This document shows, piece by piece, positions 25,682 to 37,383 of a DNA stretch of 64,000 nucleotides (the first letter of the stretch is position 1; each line of letters begins with the position of its first letter). Origin of the DNA: Polydactylus sextarius (taxonomy: Eukaryota > Chordata > Actinopteri > Polynemidae). The stretch covers positions 3,821,001 to 3,885,000 of the forward strand of contig CM028912.1 of the NCBI GenBank assembly GCA_016801845.1, read 5' to 3'. Both the position numbers and the translations under genes were made by a program. The notes beneath the pieces are model-generated. The model was not told where the DNA came from. It was given only the letters and a program-made list of their open reading frames with translations, and ran no database searches.

Positions 25682-28600
25682 TTAGTGGTCACAGCCGAAT
25701 AGCTCCAGGGAAACTTTGTGCTGCTCAGGCAGGAGCTTGGAAGCAAGCTCATTGACATTGACATAGTGGTAGAAGTGGTTTCCTATGATCAGTTTGACTC
25801 CAGTGGCATCACACATGGCAGCATCGATGTTCTTGAAGAGGGGCAGTGGACGTTTGTTATCTGGGACACGAGGGGTGGCCGCCAAATCCACATCATAGAT
25901 GTGTCCATCTGGAGGACATTAGTGAAAAAGACACGTGAATGAGTGCTTTACAATGTTTCATATGTACAAACATGGTGGCGTAATCAATAATGTCATTATA
26001 ACATTTCATTTTGGAGCCATGTTTGTTTATGTCAAAGCTTTGGACTGGCTGACAAACCAACAATGTCATTCATCGAGCTACACAGATTGCCTGAACTGAA
26101 CATTTCAATCACATTTACCTTGATTTTAAACACTGCTTTTTGCCTGATAATAATGTTGTTTATATTGAATGAACTTAGCCTTTGTAGTAAAGGCTATTTT
26201 TAATTTTTGAAATGAAAAGACATCGGCCTCATGTATTATTTCTAGTGTTGTCTGTGTATTCACCCTTGATGATGTGAGCATGACTCTCGCAGAAAAATGC
26301 AGCATCAATGGGACCCTCGATGCCCAGCTCCTCCGTCAGAGGCTTGGGGTAACCCTCCAGGAGGACGTGGACATCACCGCTTTTGTACAAATATACTTGG
26401 TCGTCCTTTTGAGGAAAAACATTAATAAACACTCCATGTTTTAGCCTTGTGGAAGGATCAGTATGAGATATATGTTGATTCAGTGGTTTACCTTGATAAT
26501 GTAAAGGTGGTCATTGTAGGTAAAGACAGCATCCACCTCACTGTGCACCTCCTTGAAGGCGTGCTCAATGGTGTCAGCGGTCAGTGCGTCACTGCTTCCA
26601 TCTTTACGGATGAAATGGTGGGCTGCAAAACAAGAGTCACTTGAGATGCTGCAAAAATGGAAATGGAATCAAGGACGGTACCACCAAATTACCTAATCAC
26701 CAAATTATGATGACGAACCATCTCTTTTTTCCTGATCTCACCTCTAAAGGCATACATGTCTCCAGCGTGGTCCGATGTAATGGCATCAAGGTGAACACGG
26801 CTGCAGCGTTCTCTCTCCAGGTGGTCGCTATCGCTGCCTACACAATAAACATGTGTGAAGTTCATATTAAAGAAATATTTTTCTATTTTGTCAACACTTG
26901 GATGGTTTCCAAACGTAAAGTGATACCAGTTCTTTGTTTGTTTTACTTACTAAAGTTGGAGCACCTCATGAAGTAGTCACGTGCCTCTTTGGGGTATCTT
27001 CCATGAACTTCACCGGTCTTGGGGTCAAACTTGGAGAAGAGGTGTCCGTGGAAGCAGTAGTAGTGCTCCATGAAGCGGAAGGCAGATGTGCAGTTTGGCA
27101 TCGACTGGAACTCTTTCTCATCTACAGCCTTTGTTCTGACGTTGTAGTGGTAGATTTCGTCTCCTATGGTAAAAAGTGCATAAAAACTTATGTGAGACAT
27201 TTTGAAGTCATTGTTTAAGTTGTTGACATTGGATGAACATCGTAGGGCTGTTCACAAACCCTTGAAGAAGATAACAGAGTCCTCGTCACACTCTGGCTTG
27301 GGGCACTCCACGGCAGCGTCAAGGTGGTCGGGGATCCCGGGGAAGACCTCAGAGATGTCCTTGGGGTAACCTTCTTCCAGCTTGTGTTGATAATAGCTGA
27401 AGACCTTGTTGTCCTGCATGATTACAAAAGTTTAAAACGACATGTTGTCACGAATAATGTTCCACTGTGGTTTTCTGTGTGGTTGGAATACCATACCAAC
27501 ATATCCTATGTTCCCGACCTTCATCCTCACCTGACCTGAACATCCAACCTGCCCTGCTCATCAGCTCCACTATATGTCCATACTTGCCCTATTAAGTTAT
27601 TCTTTTAGGGAGGAAATATGTCTAGAGAAATGTCAGAGAGAGTCAAGACTGGATCGTACCAGAGAAGAAGAACATGTGGTCGTGGTCAGTGCTGTCCTCA
27701 TAGTGCATGCGGAAAGCAGCATCTACGTGGTCCAAGTGGTGATGGTCGTCCAACTCGGCGAAGGACCCGTTGGACAGCTCAGCCTTGCCATGGAAACCCT
27801 TGAACAAGTGGTCACCTGATAGAAAGTCGTATTATCTTTAATTGAAACTTCATTCAGCACTTAGTGACCCAGAACGTCACCCTCTTATGAATCCATCCCA
27901 TGATTCCTTCATATGTGGAAACTCACCCTTGAAAAAGTATGGGATCCCCTCTTCATTCACTGCAACAGCGTCCATCTCAAGACCTTGGCAACGGTCAAGG
28001 ACGGCTGAGAAGAGAAAGTCATATCATTTATGATGAGTAATGCTCGGCCTAGATGTCAAATTAATGATGAGCATGAATATTTTACATGAACTCACCTGCG
28101 TGATGGTGTTCATCCCTGGATGAAAAGAACAAAAAAAGAAAATTATTCTAATTTCTGTTTCTGAAGCCTGAAAATTAAATCAACTTCCTTTCTTGCTTTT
28201 TTTCTGTTTGTGCAAAGATAAATATTTAGAATTGCACTGCCATGATTTTACGAGTTCAACAATATATGACTAAAATTTTACACTTTCCCTCTGAAATGTA
28301 ACCTGATGCTGCATCTATAGAGTCCTGTACCCTGTGGGTTTAAAACAGACAAGTATTGATGGAGCTGATTCAAATTACAGTCGACCATTTTACAAAGTCT
28401 GTTGTAATTTTTTAAAATTCTTATTATTTTTATCCTTATTTCACTCTCTACAGAACAAGCAACACTTTCTAAAGAAAAGTCTTTAGATGAGTTTTCTATT
28501 TGCAGCAAAAAACATCTGTTTGTTTTTCCTCTTGGCAGAGCTGAGTTACTAATGTAAGATAATGCAATATTTTCTTTTCAAACACGCACTTTAGACTGCA

Positions 28601-28828
28601 TTAGCAGGCAACAGTGACATAACATTGTGTTCACGCTGATGGATTTTACAATAAAACGAGATGTTTAAGTCACTCGACTGAAACAAATAATGAAAACAGC
28701 AGCTTCTTGGCAGAAGAGAAGCAATAATTACAGCTGTTGTCCCTTCAGGTTAAGTGTGAGACTACTTACTGAGCCCATGCCAGAGCCAGGGCCAGGCAGA
28801 CACACAGGATGTGGGCCAGTGACTTCAT
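25682..28828 (-). CDS. hpx: Hemopexin / Wap65-like plasma protein, copy 1, with a one-base frameshift at the end of exon 4
   Basis: Ten coding exons on the minus strand: 28770-28828, 28096-28115, 27927-28004, 27660-27815, 27260-27413, 26951-27163, 26742-26837, 26492-26622, 26264-26405, 25682-25908, all with GT..AG introns. Exon 1 encodes a signal peptide (MKSLAHILCVCLALALAWAQ). The mature part has a His-rich start (DEHHHA), RCQGLEMDAVAVNEEG, and hemopexin blades marked by DAA motifs (HVDAAFR, HLDAAVEC, PIDAAFFC, NIDAAMC), ending FGCDH. This is the secreted hemopexin family, called Wap65 in fish: heme binding and warm-temperature acclimation, mainly from liver. Exon 4 is 156 bases here but 155 in copy 2. 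The extra base puts exon 5 out of frame and gives a stop after about 125 residues. The last exon also lacks three bases relative to copy 2. All other splice sites are intact, so this is either a very young pseudogene or a sequence error. Confidence 0.85.
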
Positions 28829-28879
28829 GGTGAGACAGCTGAGCCGGGCAAGCGGTGCCTTTGGTGCTACTGCTGCAGT

Positions 28880-28887
28880 TATTTATA
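28880..28887 (-). promoter_or_regulatory. TATA box of hemopexin copy 1
   Basis: TATAAATA reads on the minus strand about 55 bases before the start codon, suiting a short 5' leader. The same box with identical surroundings lies at 40661-40668 for copy 2. Farther upstream, around 28940-28947, is a GTTAATC sequence that resembles an HNF1 half-site, as expected for a liver gene; that part is weak. Confidence 0.6.
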
Positions 28888-29848
28888 CTATGGCCCAGTG
28901 GGTGCTAAAAGGAGGAGCAGACAATGTGCAGACACTGAGGGTTAATCAAAGACACCCACGATGTTGATGTACCCTAGACCTGTGACCCTGAGAGCTCTAC
29001 CCCAGTCATGCCACCACTCAGACCTGTTACCAGGAACGTGAGTCCTTGGGCATCAGTGATTCAAAGAATTAGTAACACTACCATCTCACCATGAAAATCT
29101 AATCAATGTCTGCCTCTGATTCATGACACTATGCCCCAGTAAAAGCATGTTATTGTTTCTCTGTCTCATAATGAGTCAAATTTAAGCAAATAAATGGTTT
29201 CCAAATGGAGTAGCAAAACATTTATCTAAAGATGCAGAAAAAGCTGATGTATTTTGGCAAGGCAATATTAATTTTCAGTGAATGTAAATCATTATAGATT
29301 TAATTTGTGTGTTCATTTACTTCATATGTGTTAAGTCAAACAAAAGTTGCAGTTATTTGAAGTTGTAAAACAGTTTATAGAAATGTCTAGTGTGAACTGG
29401 GGTGAATATAACATCTGTATAAACTTAATAAACTTTTTTTTGTGCATTTAAATTTACAATGTGCTAAAATAAATGTTTCTCCTAACTGGTAATAAATACT
29501 TTCCAGAACATTCCAGACGTTTATCCAGACTGATCAAAGGTGGATCTGCATCTCGGATTGTGTCCAGCTTTAGAGGTAACTAACCTTGTGAAGCAACAAA
29601 AATAAATAAAAACTGCTGACCGCTGCACTTAAAATTCCACGACAGAAGGGTTGTATAACGCAAATTAGGTGAACATTAACAGAGAAATAGTGGGCTGCCC
29701 TCACTGTGTGTAATACTTAGCAGTAAAATTAATATTGCTGCATTTGGCACAAACTGCCTGTCTACGTGCTGCTAGTGTGTACAAATGTATGAGAGATTGC
29801 ATTAGTGGAGCAAGTATCACTGCAGCTCCACAGAGCTTTTTCGCTCTA

Positions 29849-30383
29849 AAGGTCCCATATTATACCTTTTTTTTTTTTTTTTTTTTTTTTTTACAACAAG
29901 TTAACATAGCTCTATGAGCTCCACAGAACATGTCCCCAAAGTAGTTTGCTGAAAATACCTCTCAGATTGGGCATTTTTGCCTGCCTCTCTACCCCTGGTT
30001 CAGTGTTTCTCATTAGAATTTCTACATGCAAATGAGCTGCCACTGCCCACGCCCCATTATGGTACTGAGGCTGTGCATCAGCACCAAAGATCATTAAAAA
30101 CTAACCCTCTCTGCTCAGTTCTACCTGTTAAGGCCCATTTATGCTCTACGCAGGATATACATATGGAGATAATATGGAGTGATGGTAGTAATTTTACCAC
30201 AGCAAAAGACTGTTTATCACAACATGCTTAACATACCCATGTTATACCTTGTTATTCATCTTATTAACACAACAGCATGTCATTTCTGTCATGGTTTTAC
30301 ATTTCTCTTCTGCTCTCTGTGTCTTTCATAGCAGAGTTGCGGATGCATGTGTGTGAAATATGCTGCTCTTGGGACTTTTTTTT

Positions 30384-30438
<55 letters not shown>

Positions 30439-30650
30439 GTAGAGATGTCTAGATATGTAGATGTCTCACACAGAGGTCTCTGTTAGACTATCTCCCTCTG
30501 CTGTGAGTCTCAGTCGGTCGTGCTGTCACTGAACGTAACAATGTGAAAGACGGAGCCACATTTACCTAATGTTGTCCCCTGTCAGCGTCTGTAGTGTCAA
30601 TATGGCGGCGTAACATGGCGATCTGTGTCGCACAGGTCGCTCTCAGTGTT
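29849..30650. mobile_element. Probable repetitive element sequence at the start of the transposon nest
   Basis: Unit 2 continues past the shared stretch GCAGAGCTTTTTAGC (41446-41460), but unit 1 switches at about 29849 to AAAGGTCCCATATTATACC followed by a long poly(T). This start is typical of dispersed repeats in fish genomes. The stretch also contains a (TA)n(TG)n tract at 30383-30434 and no gene. I could not define its right end or its family. Confidence 0.4.
30383..30434. repeat. Compound (TA)n(TG)n microsatellite
   Basis: TA units run into TG units at about 30404. Confidence 0.93.
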
Positions 30651-30659
30651 ACAGAGTGA

Positions 30660-33000
30660 CTGAGAGAGGGCAGCCCCAATCATCCTGGTTCAAAAGAAAT
30701 CAGGGAGATATTGTGTAGATTACCATCGCTTGAATGCTCTTACACACAAGGACGCTTACCCTCTGCCTCAAGGCCCTCACCACCTTGAACCAGGCAGGGT
30801 GGGATTCAACTCTAGACCTGACCAGTGGCTACTGGCTTTACATGTTTGAAAGAATAGTGTTTGGGCTGTGTAATGCCCCTGCAACCTTCAAAAAACTAAT
30901 GCAAAAGTGTCTTGAGTCCAAGGTAAATGATTCCCTCCTCATATCTGGATGATATTATTGTATATTCAGGCACATTTGACATGCATTTAACCCACCTGAA
31001 TCGAGTGTTTCAGAACCTTCAGGAGCATGGACTGAAGTTTCAGCCTAAAAAGTGTCACCTGTTCCAGAGCGAGGTGAGATATCTGGGGCATGTGGTGAGT
31101 GGCTCCTGATCCAGAGAAAGTCAAGGCAGTACAGGACTGGCCAGTTCCCTCCACTGTAAGACAGATGCGTTCCTTTCTTGGCTTTGTGGGCTACTACAGG
31201 AACATGAAACAATTGGAAACAAAAAGTCAATTGGACATCCAGCTGCCAAGAGGGCTTTGAACATCTTAAGGCAAAAATGGTGAGTTGGTGTATGCAGATT
31301 ACAAACTACCCTTTAGACTATACACAGATACCAGTTTTTAGGGCCTGGGTGCTGTGTTATCCCAGGTACAGGATGGCCAGGAAAGGGTTATAGTCAGTCA
31401 GTCAAGCCCTAAGTCCAATGAGCATAATGATAAGAACTATAGTTCCTTCAAACTGGAACCCCTTGCATTGAAGTGGGCTGTACCGAGAATTTTAAGGACT
31501 ATCTTTGGTAGTCTTTACTGATAGTAGCCCACTAGTCCACCTAGACTCTGCAAACATTGTTGCCACTGAGCAGAGGTAGGTGGCACAGCTGGATAACTTG
31601 TGATTTTGTGATTAAATATCGCCCAGGGAAGGAGAACAAAAATGCTGATGTTGAAACCAAGACCCCACCCTGCAGGTGGTTATTACCATGTCACAACATG
31701 GTAAATGATCGCAACACGCTGGGGAACAAACCAGGGCTCTATAAAGACCCTATGGCTACAGTTAAAAGTCCAAGATAGCCTTCTCCTGAGGATAGGGGAC
31801 ATGAATTCAACTAAAACAGTTGGAGTAGATTTTTTTTCCCCAGGATGGAGGAAATTAGTGTGAAAGAAGTATCACAACAAGGCAGCTGGCCATATGGCAG
31901 GGGTAAAAATGTTGTCTCTCCTGCAGCAGCAATTTTTCTGGCCAGAAGCAAGAAGACATACACCGGTGGTCCTCTGAGTGTACCTACTGTCGATCTCAAA
32001 AGGAGGTAATGACCTCACTGCACCTCATATACCCTGGAAGTTGTAGCTTTGAACTACTTGTCCCCTGGATGGCATGGGGATATGTGTCCATACATTCTTG
32101 TCACTGTAGATGTCTTCTCTAGGTTTGCTTGAGCAGTGCTAACAAAGTATCAGACAGCTGCAACCACGGCCAGGATGCTTTGACAGCAGGTCATTCAGCC
32201 TTTCAGTTGCCCAGAGAGGATTCACTCAGACTGCGGGGCAGCATTTGAGCTTGCAGTTATGGCCAAGCTGTGCCAGGTGTATGGAGCATGCAAGTCACAC
32301 CTTACCACCCCCAAGGCAACGGCTCCTCTGATCACCTTACTCGCACTGAAAAGTTCATTGCAGGGCGAAGAAAAAATGCAGTTGGCCCAAAAGCTACCAG
32401 AATTGGTACATTAATATACCAACTGGGGATGTGCTGATGCGAACAAATACAGCAGCCAGCAGAGCCACAGCAGCAGGATGGGTGCACAACCACCATAAAA
32501 CTTTGCTTTAAGCATATGAGACAGTGGCAAAACATTCACAAAGGAGGCGGCAGAGGGACAAACGATGCCATGACCAGAAAGGACAACCACTTCTGCCTGG
32601 TGATGGGGTCTTCCTCAGAAATTTTCAATGGCGAGAACAAGGAAAGCTGGCACTATGATGGGTACGCAAGCCTTTTGTGGTTGCTGCACTCTCTCCAACC
32701 AGACCTGCCTACAGGGTCCAGCCAGAACGGTGAGAAGGACCAGAAGGACCAGAAACGACAATCTATAGAAATGATCTACAACCTTGCTCTTATTTGCTGA
32801 TAGAGCCACTCAGGTTACAACAGAGTTGAGTGGCCTGATGCTCCCCAGTAAAGACAAGTGCAAGAGGCCAGGCCATGCCCACCAACACAGACTGTACAAC
32901 CAACAGATGGTGCCCAACCCACAGCTTGTGTGAAGCCAACCCCACAGATTTGCCTGAACCAATATGGGAGTCAAAGGAAGTTTGATTTGAAAGTCAGCCA
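30660..33000 (+). pseudogene. Ty3/gypsy-type LTR retrotransposon pol remnant (reverse transcriptase, RNase H, integrase)
   Basis: Fragments of a gypsy pol polyprotein follow in the expected order in shifting frames. The reverse transcriptase pieces include CVDYHRLNAL, FGLCNAPATFKKLM, YLDDIIVYSG and the following KKCHLFQSEVRYLGHVVSG (30677-31108). Next are PEKVKAVQDWP and RSFLGFVGYYR (about 31110-31202), then an RNase H start LYTDTSF broken by a stop (about 31318-31340). The integrase core follows with TVDVFSRF and IHSDCGAAFE (about 32101-32250), and a C-terminal piece near 32690-32780. Frameshifts and stops are frequent and no LTRs were recognised, so the element is dead. Ty3/gypsy elements copy through RNA and insert by integrase; this relic cannot. 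Confidence 0.82.
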
Positions 33001-33004
33001 CTGT

Positions 33005-34535
33005 CCCCTTGCATGTACGTCACCACGACAAAGACCTGGAGCGTGCTCAAGCAAGCATGTTGTCAGTGTGGAATTACCATACCGTTAAAGAAGGAGAGCA
33101 AAGGATTGCAATTTGCGCTTCATGTAATGCCAAAATAAGTCATGGAGGGACCACAATCAAATCGTTCAATACAACAAACCTCATTTGCCATTTAAGAAAC
33201 CACCACTCCGCTGACTATGCAGAATTTGAAGTTAGCAATAAAGCTAAGGCTAAAGCTAAAGCTAGTGGGAGCAAAGAGCCAGTTAGCAGCCCGCTGTCAG
33301 CTCTTATGAGCAGTGAAAAGAGCAAAGTGACTACGAGGAAACTTATGGAGTTCATGGCATTGGACGACCAGCCATTTTTGGTCGTTGAGGACCAAGGTTT
33401 CAGAAACCTGATACAGCACTTGAGCCCACGATACAATATGCCATGTCGGAGATGCTTTTCAGACGTTTTTGCATTACTGGAGTTGTTCAGCCAAGTTTCA
33501 AGACACATCCGCACACACCCGCTTTACAACAGACATCTGGACTTCTGATGTAAGTTTAATGTCCATGTTGAGTCAGTGGATGTGCAGTGGATAGACAAAC
33601 ATTTTGAACGGCATCAAGTAGTTCTACACTGTAAAGAAATGTCAGAGTCTCATACTGGTGCCAACTTATCAGCAGGAGTTCATGCGAGAAAACGCTTGTA
33701 ATATGGTCAGAGCACTGGATAATGCTAACTTGAAAAGTTTGCCCTGCCTGGCACACACATTGCAACTCCCTCGTTGTAAACTAGGGACAGTTAGCACGGC
33801 ACAGAATCACATATATTGTGGCAACAGGAAGGAGGGTTGTCGGGCATTTTAAGCGTTCACTGTTCGCCTATTCCAGACTGTACGACATACAGACACAGTT
33901 AGGTCAGCCCAGGAAGCGACTGCAACAAGACATTTCAACCAGGTGGAAAAGCATGGTCTACATATTGCAGTCACTGATGGAGCAGAGACGTGCTATTGGT
34001 GTGTATGCTGCTGAGCACAAGTTACCAGCCACATTCACTGCACACCAGTGGGAGCTAATGGACAACGACCATCCTCACACCTTTTGAGGAACTCACAAAG
34101 GACATCAGCTCATCAACAGCTACAGCAGCAGAAGTCTTTCCAGCCATCACTGCACTCAAATGGCTTTTGGAGAGGCAAGCAAACACAGACCGTGGTGTGT
34201 TTACAGCCAAAACCATACTGTTAGAGGCTGTTCATCATCTTGATCAGATGATAGAATCACTACTTCTCAGCAGAGGTGAAGGATGACGTGAAACTGCTCC
34301 TTTTGGCCAAACTTGCAGAGGGGGAGACCAGACACACACCTGTGGATGAGAGACCTGTGGTAGGAACATCCACCGACATGGGACCTTCTGACATAGATGC
34401 ACCTGCAGCAAAAAGGTGTAGCCTACAGCTTGCAATACACAATGAAATCCTTAAGGAGAATATTGAGGAGCAACAGCTGGCCAGCCCTTCAGCCGTGCAG
34501 GTACAGAACTACCTAGCCAGAAAAACACTGTGGCT
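33005..34535 (+). pseudogene. hAT-superfamily (ZBED-type) transposase remnant
   Basis: An open frame at 33009-33548 encodes a BED zinc finger: a conserved W (VWNYHTV), a Cys-x-x-Cys (CASC) and a His-x4-His end (HLRNHH). It is followed by a lineage-typical stretch containing LVVEDQGFRNL. Beyond 33548 the transposase continues only in broken frames, for example ENACNMVRALDNANL and LPCLAHTLQL (about 33680-33770), then SRLYDIQTQLG and DISTRWKSMVYIL (about 33874-33970). The C-terminal dimerisation region is not intact. It looks like a decayed autonomous hAT element rather than a domesticated ZBED gene, because the frame is broken after the BED domain. It abuts the gypsy remnant. Confidence 0.75.
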
Positions 34536-35327
34536 TTAACTGTCTATTTCTCTCTATTTGTGTGTGTGCTATTTGTGTGCATCTCTCTGTTTGTCTTTTT
34601 CTGTTCTTGCCTCCAGTCATGTCCACTTTCCATGTACATGTCCATCTACCTGCTCTTCTGAGGAGTTGAAATATGTATGTACATTGAGCTGAAAATTGAC
34701 AGCAGCAGTTAGTATTGCTTAGAGCGGTGAGGTGCAGTCAGGGGAGGCAGGTCGCCGTGACAAGTAAAATACTAACAATGATAAGGGAAAATCCATTAGT
34801 CCACTTGACTGTTCTATAAATTTGTTTTCTCTATGATTTTAACATTTTTACTGTCAAAATCGCTGAATTTACACATTTCCTGTACAAATACATGGGAGTA
34901 AGGTGAGGTGAGGCAGTGATGAGCTGTGGCTCATGGCACTGTGACAAACACACTGACTGATACAGGCAGTTGGCGCAGGCCCATTGCTATCTCTCTGTAT
35001 ATCACCAATATACACAATATACAATTGATTACACATGTATTACACATATTGATGTTCCACAGTCCATCTAATAAGAATATATATATTATATATTTCACTA
35101 TGAGAAACAAGACTGAGTGACAAACACTGTCATGGTAATAAAGTGGATCTCTTGTGCCCTCTACTGGTAAAACACCAAAACCTAATTTTTTGTACTGTAC
35201 TTGTACTTGTACTTTTTTGTACTGGAATATATATATATATATATACATACATACACATACAGGGTCATTCACTTACCACCTCAAAAATCTGTCTGCAGGG
35301 GCTTTATATATTTGACCCACTTAGCCC

Positions 35328-36116
35328 CAGTGGTGGAAGTAACAGATTACATCTATTAACATTACTGTAATTAATTACAATTTTGGGGTAATTAATATTT
35401 ATTTATTTATTTTTATTCATTTATTTTTTTTGAGTATCTTTAAATTGTGTATTTTTACTTGAAATTGAGTATAAATAATGGTTTGTAATCTACTTTGCTA
35501 CTTTGTCTTTTTCACATTAACGCACCATGTAACCAGCAGACTCATCTGGTTCCCACGGCAACACATAGATATTTTGTTACAGCCAGTAAGGTTTTTAATA
35601 GACTGAAAACTGATCAATGAAGCACAGATGGAAAAAAACATACAAGATACAAGAATTATATGATCAGAACTGTGAAAAGAAAGGCCACAAGGCCACCACA
35701 ACAAAAGAGCTTTCAACAAGTAAACAAAGTTAAAGTTACTGGATGTGATGTTGGCAGCTGAACTAAATGTGTCAACAATCAATTGTTGACAAACTTGTTA
35801 TCAGTTTTACTGAGAATTTTATTATATTTTAATGCATTTAACAGAAAACATGCTTTGATTTGAACACAATTGATCCATATAATCATATAATTGATTTGTT
35901 GAAATCAAATGTTTCCAGCATTTGAACGACTGTTGAGAATAAATTATACATCAATTTAAAAATTGAATACCCTGAGTAGTTGTTCAGGAGAATACTTTAT
36001 ACTTTTAATTGAGCAGTGTTTTTACACCAGTACTTGTACTTGTAGTTGGGGAATATTTCAGTCATGTAAAAATACTTCTACTTAAGTACAGATGTTCAGT
36101 AATCTTTCCACTACTG
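35328..36116. mobile_element. hAT-type non-autonomous element (MITE) with 8 bp target-site duplication
   Basis: The element begins CAGTGGTGGAAGT and ends CTTTCCACTACTG, an imperfect terminal inverted repeat. It is flanked on both sides by the 8-base direct repeat CTTAGCCC (35320-35327 and 36117-36124), the target-site size expected of hAT transposons. The corresponding position in duplication unit 1 (about 24547-24562) has no insertion. It has no coding capacity and would have needed a transposase supplied by another element. Confidence 0.85.
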
Positions 36117-37068
36117 CTTAGCCCATAGTTTAATTAAGATTTTTAAAGGTCTTTCTTTAATTTAACACTTTTCACAGCTTCATTTACATACAAGCTGTAG
36201 CACCAGAAAAAATACTGTTAAATAACCGATTTGTAAAAAACTGATAATTTCCATAATTAAAATACATTTACCCTCAGTACAGGTAAGATATTCATATTAT
36301 TATTATATTCATATTATTTGAGTGTTTGATATTGTATAATTTGCAATATTTATCCTTGTTTTGATTTTTTCCCGCACTATATATGTTTCATATTCATTCG
36401 TTCCATTGTTTTGTACCGTCACTACATCGATCTCATTTCTTACCTATCTGACTTGACCACTTGAGGGAAGGTGGCAGGGTTTCCTCGAAGCTTAAATTAA
36501 ATTCAGTATTACAGTACATTTACAGAACATTTTTCTTTTTTACAGTGTATCCACTCTTGCATTGTGTGTTGGGAAACAAGCAGTATCTTATGAGTGTTTT
36601 TAAAGCAAAGATCAGGATGACAAACACCTTGCCTCAAAATCCTCAAAATGAATATTTCCTCTTAATATAATATTTTAATATTTTTTGAAACCCACAACAG
36701 CTGATTCTTAATCCACCTGCAGGCAGCGGAAGTTTGTTGCTTATTTACAAATTGAGCAAATCCCAGCAATTAATTCAAATATGAACTCTGTTTCAGATCT
36801 GCACCAACTCCTAGGGGAAATATGTGGTTCATTAGCTGCAAAATGTTCCACTATGTTCACCAGCTAAGCTTTTATCACTGGTTATGTGTTGCAGTTAAGC
36901 TGCCAGGTGGGAGTGCATAGTACACTGATATCATCTGGGATTATGTGTCTGAATCTCACTGTGATTTGATCTGGGGATCAGTAAACTTAAATTAACTGTC
37001 AGATCATGTCATATTTTATAAAAAAGAAACAGAACAAACAGACTCAGAATGGTTTGTTATGTGTGCTC

Positions 37069-37074
37069 TTTATT
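37069..37074 (-). terminator. Poly(A) signal of hemopexin copy 2
   Basis: AATAAA on the minus strand about 310 bases after the stop codon, equivalent to that of copy 1. Confidence 0.65.
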
Positions 37075-37383
37075 CACAACACTGTACAAAATGAATCACA
37101 TAAAAACATGTAGCGCTCTTGAACTTCCTAGTAGCACATGTTACACAGAGGACCACTGAGCTAAACTATGAGAAGTGAAAACCCTTCCAGAAAGAAGTAA
37201 AACAGATCAAAAGTCATCTTGAGGTAAGGTACAGAAGGGATTTGCATGAAACGTTGCTTTGTTGCCGCTACTTGGCAACTTGTTGTTAGGGTCCTCTTGT
37301 ATGATGTTGCCAGTGCTATCATTTTCCATGCTTTACTGTGCTGTATGTGACGTTCTACCAATCAGTCCTGTCAAACCAGTTGT

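Larger units (their letters stand above)
24316..34730. repeat. Segmental duplication unit 1 (contains hemopexin copy 1)
   Basis: Unit 1 aligns head-to-tail with 35103-42301. The left edge shares the stretch around ATGGTAATAAA...TGGATCTCTTGTG (24339-24364 against 35133-35158). The gene body aligns at a constant offset of 11783 bases from about 26160 to 27650. The far right edge (34536-34730) aligns with 42124-42301, sharing TTTGTGTGCATCTCTCTG and ACATTGAGCTGAAAATTGAC. Compared with unit 2, this unit is interrupted at about 29850-34535 by mobile-element remnants. Confidence 0.85.

Noticed and set aside
26943..27218. Plus-strand open frames over the hemopexin exons (also 38717-39001)
   Set aside because: Antisense shadows of hemopexin exon 6; their conservation between the two copies only reflects the duplication.
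30660..33000. The idea that the pol remnant is an endogenous retrovirus
   Set aside because: RT and integrase motifs are of the Ty3/gypsy LTR retrotransposon type, and no envelope-like frame is visible downstream.
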